Source: Strongyloides papillosus (Eukaryota; Nematoda; Chromadorea; Rhabditida; Strongyloididae). Taken from it: 64,000 nucleotides of DNA. The stretch lies in the NCBI GenBank assembly GCA_005656395.1, contig SRSI01000036.1, forward strand, positions 124,001-188,000. Direction: 5' to 3'. Position 1 is the first letter of the stretch. Each line of letters opens with the position of its first letter. The translations under genes were made by a program, and so were the position numbers. The notes under the pieces are model-generated. The model saw nothing but the letters and a program-made list of their open reading frames with translations, made no database searches and was not told the origin of the DNA. Of the stretch, positions 11,159 through 22,190 are shown in pieces.

Positions 11159-12107
11159 TAAAATATAGTGTGTTTTGAATATAGTGTAATTTTTAAAAAA
11201 GTACTTAAAATTAATAAATATTTATATATTATTTTATATTTATTATTATAAATACATGTTCTTATAATTGTAAAGATTTTTCAGATATACGTAAATACAT
11301 AATAGCCTAAATAAAGCTAGTGTGGATTCACTTGGTAGAAACACATTTTTTTGCGAAGCAAATTTAGTTGTAGACTTGAAATAAAAAAAACTTGTTAAAG
11401 TTTCATATATTGTTCTGCAAAATCATGTGTTAGGCATACGACAATTTTGTATTCTATATTTTTATGCATTTTTTGAAAGAAAATTTCTATTCTATCATAC
11501 CGGATAAAATCAAGAAGTGAAGCAAGATAAGTCTTTCATATTTGTTATCTAATGTATACATTTACTATTGCGTTAAAGAAATAAATAGAAAAATATACTA
11601 AATAAAAAATAAATGATAAAATTTTTAAACATAACTAACCTACGTTTTAATACATTAATCACGGCAGAAACCTAACTATATTAATAATAACATTACGTAT
11701 CAATGATAGTCCCACATTTAGGAGATTACTTTTTTATATCCAAATTATATCCAATTTATATAGTATTTGACAAAAAAATATTAAATAGTAATAAGAATAT
11801 ATAGAACTTCAAAAAATACAAACTTTTTGTAACTAAACAATATGAAAAACAAAATTATTTTCCTTTTTTTTTAGTGTAGACTTTAATGTTTATGATTTTT
11901 TATGAAATTTGTATATGATAAAACATATGATTGCAGTTGTTTATTTTAATAATTATGCAATATACAAAGCTGCCAAAAAAGAAATAGAATTATACAATAA
12001 TTGCATATTCGTAATACCAACAAAATGCATATGTTAGATCATATATTTTGTATGTAAAAAAGAATAAAATTCACCAGTTCTAAATGACACTTTTTATGTT
12101 TGTGTGT
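11159..12107. other. AT-rich intergenic DNA, no gene seen
   Basis: No coding frame, splice-signal series or repeat that I recognise between the transposase-like gene and the start of the duplicated segment. Confidence 0.5.
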
Positions 12108-14770
12108 ACTTCATCTAAATGTTATTGTTAAAAAATTCAGAATTTCGAAAAAAATAATAGTTTTTTTTCTATATTAAAAAATCCGACATCGTTGTTGAAC
12201 TTTTATGTTAATGATGTTTCAAAATTTGTAAAAAACAAGATATTCTTTTATAATCAATAGCAATTATAAAAATAGTTTTTTGTAAAAAAAAATTGGCATG
12301 AAATTGAAAAATGTACCTAAACTTTAAAGATCTATAGCCTTGTTTTGAATCTAAATTTCTTTATGAAACCTGTAAAACAATAATGCTATGTATTTCAGTT
12401 ATAAAGTAGTTATAATACTACATTTGTGTTCTAAAAATAAGTAAAGTTATAAACTCGAATATCTGGAATGTTTTACACACGTTGTTTTGTATTTTTGTTT
12501 TTTATGAAACCATTTTAAACTTTTTATTCATTTAAAAAAAAAACTTGTAAGAGATATAATGAAAATCGAAATATTCTAGACTAAATATTTATAATTAATT
12601 TTACAAATGAAGAAAATAATAACAAAATTTTTTGAATAGCAGTTGAAATTGTAAAATTTTTAAACTTGTTTTTATGTAGAGTTTAGTGTTGTATATGATA
12701 AAGTCAACAAAGTTGTAAAGTTTCTCTAATTTAAATTAAACATAAAGATTCTGCAAGCCCGTACGCTGATAGGTCAAAAATCAATCTTTAATGTTAAGAA
12801 AAGAAGAGTGAAATGTAGATTTTAAATAAACTACTTGAAAACATAAAACAATTTACTAACTTGAACTCATTTATAAATTTTATTTTACTAAAAAAATTAT
12901 CTTCTAATGGCAAGTTTTAATATTCTTACTCATATTAAAGAAATACTTTTAAGCTTATATTTTATTGTTTTTAAAAATACTTTTGTTATTTCATTTAAGT
13001 TTGCTAAAAGTTTTACTATATATTCCGATTGACGGTTCGTTCTTTTCCAGTACATTTTAAAAATAGACAAATCATATAAATTTTAGTTATTTAATAAAAA
13101 TCTGATTTCTATAATATTATAATTTTTTTAATCCATGTAAAAATAATATTAATATTTATTTGTACCCCTATTTGTTGTTCTATGATTATTAAGATTTTAA
13201 ATATTTATTTTTCAATAATTTTTACATGGTAATTTTTAGTATTTAAGGATAATTTATTTCAAAAATATCAAAGTAAAATATTTCAAAATGAAAGTTTCTA
13301 TTGCATTAAAACTATTTATAATTATTTTAATGTCTAAAACGTATGGATTTCCTAGTGAATCTCCTGTTAACTATGTTGATATTTTTTTTAATTTTTTTTG
13401 TCTTTGTCCAAGAGATGAATTGTCAGTAACAGTCATAACAGCTGAATTCGTTCATGATCCTATAAAAGTAAGCTGTGATTCTCATCCAAAAATTAATACA
13501 CCACCAATAGCAAAAAATATTTTTAAAAGTAAGTAAATAAATGAGAAAAATAATTAATTTTTTTAGAAGGCATTAATATTACATTAGAGCATCCAAATTG
13601 TCATGCAAATTATACCAAAACAGTTGATGTTTTTAAAAATTGTAGTCAGTCTGTTTCACAGTATTATGGTTTTGGTTATTCTTATTATTACTATACATAT
13701 CGTTGTGATGAATTTAAAATTTTTGGACCTAAATTATAATATAGTAAAGACTGCACAGAACAAAAGAATGCGATTTTTCGTCCCCTTAATAATGTAAACA
13801 ATCTTAAAATCTTTATTTTTCGTCCAGTCAATTTTAATATTCATTTATTTTTTTGACTCATATTAAGTTGTTAAATATTAACACACATTACTATTTTTTA
13901 CGAACACACAAACTTTTTTTCATTATTTCGCGGACCAAATTTGACAAAATTCAGACTACTTTATCAATTTATAGACCAACTGTCAAAACACGGGCCATCT
14001 TATCGATGTGCGGACCATGTAAATACATAATTTAATAATTTTTTAAATAAACTATTATTTAATTTTTATATTTAATAATTTTTATTTTGTAGATAAAAAG
14101 TTATTTTTATATTTAATAAACATTTTTTTCAGTTAATTTTTTAAATTTTAAAATGGTCTTTGTCATATATTTAGTTTGCTCTAAAAGTCATGAAATAAAT
14201 CATATTGTACAATGTCATAAACATAAATATAAATTTCCAATCCAAGGCTGTAGACGTACTAAAGAAATTACTGAAAAAATTTTTTTATCTACTTTAATAA
14301 ATGTTATTTTAAAGTGGAAGCAAAAAAAATTATAGTGAATGTTGTTATTTGAGTATGTTATGAAATATAAATATAGTACACACAAGTATGTATAATGTTT
14401 ATTTAACAACCGAGAAATGCCCAGTTATCATCTATTTTATTTTACTTTTATAATACTCAAGAATATTTAAGAAATGTATAAATTATTTAGATAGTCTTCT
14501 GTCTTCAGTCTTGATTATTGATATTCTTTTATTTATTATTTTCATGTCGATCAATTTCCATTACAAGTACTAGATATATTTTTTAATAACTTTTACACAC
14601 AAAAAAAGTGGGACACACATTTGCGTAAAATGTAATAAATTTGTCCCACCTAATAAAATTTGAATTTTCTTAATTTGCGATAATTTTAACGCAATTATTT
14701 TGTACAAAAAATTAAGGCAATAATTAAAATTAGTTTTTATTTTATATTTTATTGTTTTTATTTTAAAACT
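12108..14770. repeat. Segmental duplication, copy A (partner 35239-37894)
   Basis: This 2.66-kb stretch reappears 23,131 bp downstream in the same orientation. All predicted frames are identical in the two copies; the only clear difference is a 7-bp deletion near the end of copy B. It contains the two-exon secreted-protein gene, about 1.2 kb of upstream DNA, and at 14594 a TACACACAAAAAAA terminus of a possible mariner-type element. The right edge coincides with the end of the R1 LTR. Confidence 0.85.
13288..13739 (+). CDS. Small secreted Cys-containing protein, copy A, 137 aa
   Basis: Exon 1 (13288-13528) and exon 2 (13567-13739) join in frame across a 38-bp intron (GTAAGT...TTTTTTTAG). The first 20 residues are a clear signal peptide ('MKVSIALKLFIIILMSKTYG'). 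The mature part has paired cysteines ('FCLCPRD', 'VSCDSHP', 'HPNCHANYT', 'KNCSQS', 'YRCDEF') and possible N-glycosylation sites (NIT, NYT, NCS), with a Tyr-rich stretch 'YYGFGYSYYYYTYRC'. I do not recognise the family; small secreted proteins of this type are common in parasitic nematodes. An identical copy lies at 36419. Confidence 0.75.
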
Positions 14771-14777
14771 AGTTATA

Positions 14778-14874
14778 AATTTTATTAAAGATAATATTAT
14801 ATACTGGGGTACAATATAAATAATATAATAATTAAAGATAATTAGCATATAGCGAATATTCAATTTTATTCTCA
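14778..14874 (-). repeat. R1 3' LTR
   Basis: This ~97-bp stretch is essentially identical to 32893-32989. On the minus strand it follows the polypurine tract and contains AATAAAA near its end, a plausible polyadenylation signal. Confidence 0.75.
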
Positions 14875-14910
14875 CTTTCCCCCTTCTCTTTAATTTTCCA
14901 TCCATATAAC

Positions 14911-15297
14911 CGGACATGGGCATTTATCAATTATCAGTGATAATATTATCAGTGATGCATTTATCAGTGATAAAACTTATCAGTGATACATCTATCAGTG
15001 ATAAAACTTATCAGTGATACATCTATCAGTGATAAAACTTATCAGTGGTAAGTTTTGACAAAAATCACTGATCATTTTGGAACATACTATCTGATCAGTG
15101 ATAAATTATTTCTTCTAACTTTGAACGATGATAAAAAATGTAATGTTTTTTTATGACAGATAATATTGCAAAAGTTATTTTATCTTTGATATTAAGACTG
15201 AAAAGAAAATTTATCAGTGATTTTTGAATAATGTTTTATCTTCTATTGATGAATAGTATATTTTGATTAAATAATAAATTTTTTTACAAATATAATA
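14911..15297 (+). repeat. hAT left terminal inverted repeat
   Basis: Matches the inverted right end 26485-26845. Contains a dense cluster of TTATCAGTGATAA-type palindromes between 14928 and 15055, further copies near 15092 and 15211, and the shared block TTTTGGAACATACTATCT. Confidence 0.85.
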
Positions 15298-15547
15298 GTT
15301 TTTTCTGGAAGAATAAAATTTTAAAAATCACATGCCATTTTAAAAATAATTTAAACAGTAATGCGAAACGAATTTTTAATTATAAACATTTTATCAATTA
15401 TACAGTTTTATAAAAGTTAGACTTTTGAAAAATATTTTGTATTTTAAAATTACAAATCTTTTAATTACTAAAATTGTTTAAAATATTTATTATAACATCA
15501 CATAAAACAGATTTAAATGTTATTTAATGAAAAATTTATAAACAGTT

Positions 15548-16080
15548 TCATTTTACAGTCTCCATAGATGTACGCGACTTTCTGCTGTCTAATAACATTT
15601 TCGAATAAGAAAATATTTCTTCTACTCTAGCAATAGATGCGGGTGTTGTAATAATTGCTTTGTAATATTTTTGAAGATTTATATTTTCAAATTCAAAGTA
15701 TGGTTGAGTTTGAAAATATGAATTTTAAAAAAAGTACAGAATTAATATTTTTATTATTATTTTTTCTTAATTCTGATATGTAACTACTCTCATCTTCATC
15801 ATTATGAACTGAATCATTTCCATTATTTAAATTAAACTTTTTTTGTAGCATGTTAATAACAGTTTCTTTTTCCGACGATGTTAGACAAAGTCTTTTATCT
15901 ACATTTGGATTTAAAAATGCAGAAATGTAGAAAATTGGATTTTTAGATATATCAAAAACATCAGAAAATCTTTTTTTTGCAGCTTAAAAATATGCATTTT
16001 TAAATTGACCTCTTATTTTTAATTTTTTTACCAAAAAATCTAGTTTACCTAAGATAAAAACAGCATTTTTACTTTTTCAA
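15548..16080 (-). pseudogene. hAT transposase remnant (C-terminal part)
   Basis: Minus-strand translation gives 'KKRFSDVFDISKNPIFYISA', then 'FLNPNVDKRLCLTSSEKETV', typical of the end of the hAT catalytic core. After a frame change it gives 'QPYFEFENINLQKYYKA', 'TTPASIARVEEIFSYS' and 'LLDSRKSRTSMETV'. The last three match the hATC dimerisation domain pattern (Y.AI..TSA..ER.FS..... RS.L....V). It is broken by a TAA before the first block, by frameshifts, and by a stop near 15548. The N-terminal BED finger and most of the catalytic core are not recognisable. Confidence 0.8.
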
Positions 16081-16402
16081 TTTTAATAACATTATTATCA
16101 CTATTAACTGTATTTCTTTCTCTTATTTTAAAAATTGATGTATACAAAAATCATATATAAACTTTTTCTTTAAAGTGAAATATTTAGTTTATATTTTATT
16201 TTTATTTGTGGAATATTGTAGATTGTTACATTGTTTTTCATCTTAGCTATTGTGAATCAAGCGTAAAGCTTGATATTTTAGTTTCTCATCATCTAAATGT
16301 AACGATTTTTAGGGTATAAATACCCACAAAATTTTTATATTGTAATCAATTTATTTTTCCTTTTCTCCACATCGTGTTTGTCTAATAAAATATTATTCTA
16401 AC

Positions 16403-16588
16403 CTATCTTGACATTCCAATTAGAGAGTAGGGCTCCAGAACATACATTTTTTCTTTAAGTGTTTGAATTTCTTCTGATAAAGATGCAAAAGTATCTTCAA
16501 GAGTTGCTATTCTTTGAAGCATCTCGGCAATTTTTTCAAAAAGATCTTCTTCCTGTTTATTTGTATTATTAACTGGCTGAGGTGGCAT
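16403..16588 (-). CDS. Short coiled-coil ORF inside the hAT element
   Basis: A 61-codon frame with an ATG start reads 'MPPQPVNNTNKQEEDLF' followed by a leucine/isoleucine heptad stretch ('IAEMLQRIATLEDTFASL') and ends soon after. It could be a small transposon-encoded protein or the first exon of a longer decayed one. No family is recognised. Confidence 0.35.
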   Translation of the reverse strand: MPPQPVNNTNKQEEDLFEKIAEMLQRIATLEDTFASLSEEIQTLKEKMYVLEPYSLIGMSR

Positions 16589-16631
16589 TTTTATTGTAAA
16601 ATTATTGCTGACAAATTTTTAAAATTTTATA

Positions 16632-19095
16632 AGTCAACCAGCCTTAGACCCGCCTTCGGCAGGTCAGAGCTGGTCCGCAGAGCATATTTTTTTATAAAGA
16701 ATTTTTATACAAAATCATTAATCAAAGTATCTGTATAAAAAAATTGTTTTATTAAATTACAAATTTCTGGAGAAAAAAGATAACCGAAAATACATTGTTA
16801 TAAAATAAGAAATATTTCTGATTGTGAGAATCATTTTATAACGTCTACATTTATTGAAACTGTTTACTTTAATAAAAAAATTACGAAACAAAAAGAATTT
16901 TATTAATATCTAAAGGGTGAATAAAAATGAATGTTTAAATCATTCCAAATAAATATTTAATTGATCTTCTATTATATTTTTAAGATTAATATAAACGATT
17001 TAATATCATTTTTCTATTAACTACATATTTACCTTAATTTTACAATTGTAAAATGAGAAATAGCAAAAAATTAATACCTTAAATAAGTTTTATCGTTTTA
17101 AAGCTAAAAACTTCGTTATAGTTTCAAATTTAAAGTTAGGCTTTGAACTATATTCTAAATTTAGTTTTTGTTACTTTAAACAACCATTATTAAGATTAAA
17201 ACATTAGGAAAATTTTATTTTTACTAACAAAAATAATTATCATCTTTTGACTCATAACATAACTAATTTTTTATTAACCTTTTTAATATTGAATTTCCTT
17301 TTTATTCCATATTTGTACCTTCTAGATAAGTCATAAAACAAAATTTTTTATTAATTTTGAAAAGAATTATTTCTAGAACAAACCTTAACGAAACGTATTC
17401 AAAAAATTGGTATTTTTAAAAGATGACTTTGTCAATTTTAGTTAAAAAAGAAGGATTATATTTCTCTTGAAGAGAAAAAAGATCTCATACCTTCAAGAGA
17501 CAAAATACCTATAAGCAATAAAAGACAAAAAGCTAAAAGGAGGTAAAAGGTTCTAGAAATTTCGATACATGATGACATGAAAAAACTATTTCATCATTTC
17601 ACAATCGTCATCACTTAGATATTTCGTTATCTCAAAATATATTTTATATAACTATTTTAATATAATACCATGTTAGATAATTTTGTTTTTACTAATTTAT
17701 AAATTTTAGACTACCATAGGGGTAATTAATTGAAATTCTCGGAGAGGTATTTTCTGAGAAAAATTTATAGTATAGTATTAGTAAGTTCTATAGTTTTTAA
17801 AATCTTATAACTTTCTAAAACCCTATAGGTGGCCACGATACTTTGTACTATCTTTTTGATTAATAAAAAACGTGTTTATTATATCTTCTATCTTCTTGTT
17901 TTATTATCCAAACAAAATAAAATTTTGCTAAAACTTTAAAAGCTATTTTCTCCCCTTAAGTTAGAAAAGAATACATTTACTGAATATTAAACCATAAAAA
18001 TTAATCAAGTTTGAATACAGTTATTCTGAAAACAAAACCGATATTTGTGTAAAAAATGAAGAAAATATAAGAAAATTGTCACTAAAATTAGTATAATCCG
18101 CTCCGCAAATAAGCAATAAATTTCGCAATAGTTTGATTTTTTAAGTTAGATTTAAATCTATATAAAAAAAACTATATTTATTTAATTTTATAGAGATTCC
18201 ATTAAGTAATAGCTATTTAACACTTTAATTTTTACCAAAAAAATAGTCATCACTTGTTGACCCATAACTTAACTAATTCGCTATCAATCTTAATACTGCT
18301 GTGTTTCTTCCTTATTTTATGTTAGTATCTTTCAAATGAGTCGTAAAACATAAAATTTTATTAACTTTGATAAGATTTATTTCTGGAACAAAACTATGCA
18401 AAAATGTGTTTTAAAAGCGATGTTTTCTAAAAATAATTTGGCCAGTTATGGACTAAAAGTTTTGAGATACACTATCCCCTCTAAGTTAAAAAAAATACAT
18501 CAAATGAATATTTAACCATAAAAATTGATCAAGTTTTAAAAGAGTTATGTCTGGAACAAAATTGATTTTTGCAGAAAAAATAGAAAAAAGCAAGAAAAAT
18601 GACACTAAAATTGGCATAAATCGTTTTGTAGATAAGCTATAAACTTCGCAATAGTTTTATTTTTTAAGTTAGACCTAGATCTATTTAATGAAAATCTTGT
18701 CTATATGATTTTTATAAGTTTCTTTAAAGTAATAACTATTTAACTTTTTAATTTTCATTAAAAAAGAGTCATTACTTTTTGCCCCATATCTTAGCCAATT
18801 ATTTATCAATCTTAATGTTATTGTGTTTCCCCCTTATTCCTGACTTGTACCTTTCAAATGAGTAAGAAATCATAAAATTTCATTAACTTTAAAAAGAGTT
18901 ATTTCTGGAACAAAACTATGCAAAAACGTGTTCTAAAAAGTGAAGTTTTTTAAATATAATTTGGTCAGTTATGGACCAAAAGTTTTGTGATCTACTTTCC
19001 CCCCTAAGTTGAAAAAAAATACATCAAATGACTATTTAACCATAAAAATTGATCAAGTTTGGAAAGAGTTATGTCTGGAACAAAATTGATTTTTA
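16632..19095. repeat. Internal block 1 of the hAT element: ~410-bp head plus ~530-bp repeats
   Basis: The head starts with a GC-richer segment (CCAGCCTTAGACCCGCCTTC... at 16637) that recurs at 19099. Repeat units follow with landmarks such as CTAAGTTGAAAAAAAATACA at about 17953, 18481 and 19011, a period near 530 bp. Each unit also carries CTGGAACAAAA and a C-run before TTATT. About 490 bp at roughly 17446-17936 is absent from block 2 and is probably another insertion. Confidence 0.7.
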
Positions 19096-19510
19096 CAATA
19101 ACCAGCCTTAGACCCGCCTTCGGCAGGTCAGAGCTGGTCCGCAGAGCATATTTTTTTATAAGGAATTTTTTTACTAAATTATTAATCAAAATATTTGTAT
19201 AAAAATTGTTTTATCGAATTACATATTTATGGAAAAGTAGAATAACCGAAAAGACATCGTTAAAATATATAAATATTTTTAATTTTAAGGACCACTTTAT
19301 AACGTCTACACTTATTGAAACTGTTTAGTTTAATAAAAAAATTACCAAACAAAAAGAATTTTATTAATATCTAAAGGGTGAATAAAAATGAATGTTTGAA
19401 TAATTTCAAAAAAATATTTAATTGATCTTCTATTATATTTTTAATATTGATATAAACGATTTAATATCATTTTTCTATTAATTACATATTTACCTTAATT
19501 TTACAATTGT

Positions 19511-19772
19511 TGGCATAATCCTAGCTGGCGTAGGATTATTGAAATAATACTAGCCGAAACTAGTTACTTTCCAGTTATTGTGCTATATGTCCCCATTGTC
19601 CCATGCCGATATTGTACGTATATAAATGTTCTTTTTTACCTGCCCGCTCATTCTTCGTGGAAGCCTAGGCCAATTTTGGCTTCGTTGGGTTAAGGGTGGG
19701 TGGTGGGTTACTGGAAAGTAACTAGTTTCGGCTAGTATTATTTCAATAATCCTACGCCAGCTAGGATTATGC
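19511..19772. repeat. Perfect foldback repeat at the left end of the nested element
   Basis: Arms of about 64 bp (starting GGCATAATCCTAGCTGGCGT and ending with its complement) flank a ~130-bp GC-richer loop. The arms appear perfectly matched, and a related but different terminus follows at 19776. Confidence 0.8.
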
Positions 19773-20126
19773 CAATAATACTACGCCATCAACTAGTTAC
19801 TTTCCAGTTATTGTGCTAATAAGACGGAAGGGCCAAAATTGGCCTTTAATTGTAATCGGGACATTTTGATCTTTAATCCTACATTGCCTATCCTTACTAG
19901 TTATATATCAATCTGACAATTGTTTTTTACGATGAAAGTAAGATCTCATGTTAATAACATATTTTGTTGCATGATTATATCATGACGGTACAAATATAAC
20001 GTGTGGTTAATACACAATGTCTCAACTATTATGATAATGTAAGTATATAATTTCAATGATTATTTGGTACAACATAATCTGTACAATTAGCTCTCGTTCG
20101 GTTGTGGATTTCATATAATATTGCTT

Positions 20127-20530
20127 AAATGTATTTCCACTGCGTCAACGACCGACCCCACTCTAGAATTTTATCAACCGGTACTTTTCTTTCTATTTTC
20201 TTCGCAACAGTTGCAGAACGTATAGAGTGAAGGCTATCATTAACACTTATCTATGCTAATATCTTCTTCACCAATTTTGGAGGATTAATTGACATATCTG
20301 TTCTCCATCCTGTTTCACTCATAAAAAGTTACCAGTTGCCCCTTTTTTGACGCTTGTCTAAGATAAATTTTTCTACAGTAAAGATCGTTATATGTAGTTA
20401 TCTTTAATTTGGTATTATTCTAGTCAATTATCTTTATCGTCATTCCCGATCCAACATCATGTTATCTAGTGCTTATATCATCAAATTATTTAATGTATGT
20501 CTCGACTGATCTTCCACCTAATCTTACCTT
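20127..20530 (-). pseudogene. Tyrosine recombinase remnant
   Basis: Minus-strand pieces are 'GGRSVETYIK' (N-terminal SAM-like part), 'FMSETGWRTDMSINPPKL', and 'DSLHSIRSATVAKKI' followed by 'VPVDKILEWGRS'. The H-x-x-R and the downstream Trp/Tyr region resemble the C-terminal catalytic part of tyrosine recombinases. Several stops (for example before 'ISVNDSLHSIR') show it is dead. Confidence 0.55.
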
Positions 20531-20639
20531 CAGGTAAATATAAAAACTCGTAACGTTATTGAGCTTAAATTACTCTTAATATATGAATTCATCCTAATGT
20601 TGTTTCAAGGTTGGCTCTATGCCTAACTTTTTTCACTAC

Positions 20640-22190
20640 AGTATTTCTAAATACACGAAGTAATCAACTTTTATCACTAGGTATTTTCTGAGTATAAGGA
20701 ATAGTACACTTTTAAAGCACTAGTTTATTTCTTAAATATATGGAGTAATTAACTTCTTACCACTAAGGTATTTTATGAAACACACGTAGTAATTAACTTT
20801 TTACTACTAAGGTATTTCCTGAATTACATGGGGTATCAAAACTTCTTCCCACTAAGGTGTTTTCTAAATTACACGGAGTATTCAGCTTTATATCACTAAA
20901 GTATTTTCTAAATACGCTGAGTAATTAACTTCTACAATTAAAGTATTTTCTAAATACATAGAGTAATTACTTCTTGCTGCAAGGTATTTTCTGAAATACA
21001 TGGAATGTTTAAATTTTTACCACTAAGGTATTTTCTAAATACATGAAATCTTTAACTTTCCCTATTAAGGTATTTGCTGAAATATACTGATTGTTTAACT
21101 TTTTCACCACTAAGGTATTTTCTAAATACATGAAATCTTTAACTTTCCCTATTAAGGTATTTGCTGGAATACACTGATTATTTAACTTTTTCACCACTAA
21201 GGTATTTTCTAAATACATGAAGTCTTTAACTTTCCCCACTAAGGTATTTACTGAAATACACTGATTGTTTAACTTTTTCACCACTAAGGTATTTTCTAAG
21301 ATGTACGAATAGTTATCTTTTTACCATTAAGGTTTTATAAATATACAGAATAATAAACTTTTTAACCACTAAGGTATTCTCTGAATTACACGAATGTTCA
21401 GCTTTTTCATCGCTAGGTATTTTCTGAAATACACGGAGTATTTAAATTTTTATCACTAAGTTATTTTCTTTAATAGACGAGTATTTAAATTTTTCGTTAT
21501 TATGTTTTCTGAAACCACATGGAGTATTTGAATATACAATGTTGGTTTCTATCACTAAAGTGTTTCTAAATATACGAAATACTTAGCTTCTACTACAAGG
21601 CATTTTCTGAAGTACACAGAATATTTAATTTTTTATCATTAAGATATTTTCTAAGTGCATGAAGTATTTACTTTTTTCCGTTAAGGTATTTACTGAAATA
21701 CACTGAGTATTTAACTTTTTTCTACCGTATTATTTACACGAAGTAGTTAACTTTCTACCACTAAGGTATTTTCTAAATATACAGATTGATTAACTTCTTT
21801 ACCACTAAGGTATTTTCTAAATATATGGAATGGTTAGCTTCTTTACCACCAAGGTATTTTCTAAATATATACGGAATGATTAATTTCTTCACCACTAAGG
21901 TATTTTCTAAATATATGGAATGGTTAGCTTCTTTACCACTAAGGTATTTTTTAAATATATACGGAATGATTAATTTCTCTACCACTAAGGTATTTTCTAA
22001 ATATACGGAATGATTAACTTCTTTACCACTAAAGTATTTTCTAAGATATACGAAATAGTTGAAATTCTTACCACTAAGGTATTTCTAAAATATACGAAAT
22101 AGTTGGAATTTTTACTGCTAAGGTATTTCCTTATTTTCACTGATTATTTACTTTTTTACCACTAAGGTATGTTGGTTTTATTAGTCCACG
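20640..22190. repeat. Minisatellite, ~45-bp unit
   Basis: About 34 degenerate units with the core CCACTAAGGTATTTTCTAAA; the spacing is 44-46 bp in the best-preserved stretch (21757-22020). Units vary by small indels and point changes. Open frames that cross it simply translate the repeat. Confidence 0.85.

Noticed and set aside
13853..14335. Two 60-codon plus-strand frames downstream of the secreted-protein gene
   Set aside because: The first starts only at TTG. The second ('MVFVIYLVCSKSHEINH') has an ATG but no homology, signal or splice support. They recur at 36984 and 37284 only because of the duplication.
16514..16738. 74-codon plus-strand frame, and its counterpart at 19004-19189 minus
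   Set aside because: Both cross the repeated CCAGCCTTAGACCC segment and have no coding character beyond it.
21009..22013. Open frames of 70-91 codons on both strands
   Set aside because: They only translate the 45-bp minisatellite.
20640..22190. CRISPR-like regularly spaced repeats
   Set aside because: Units are contiguous and degenerate with no unique spacers, in eukaryotic DNA; this is a minisatellite.
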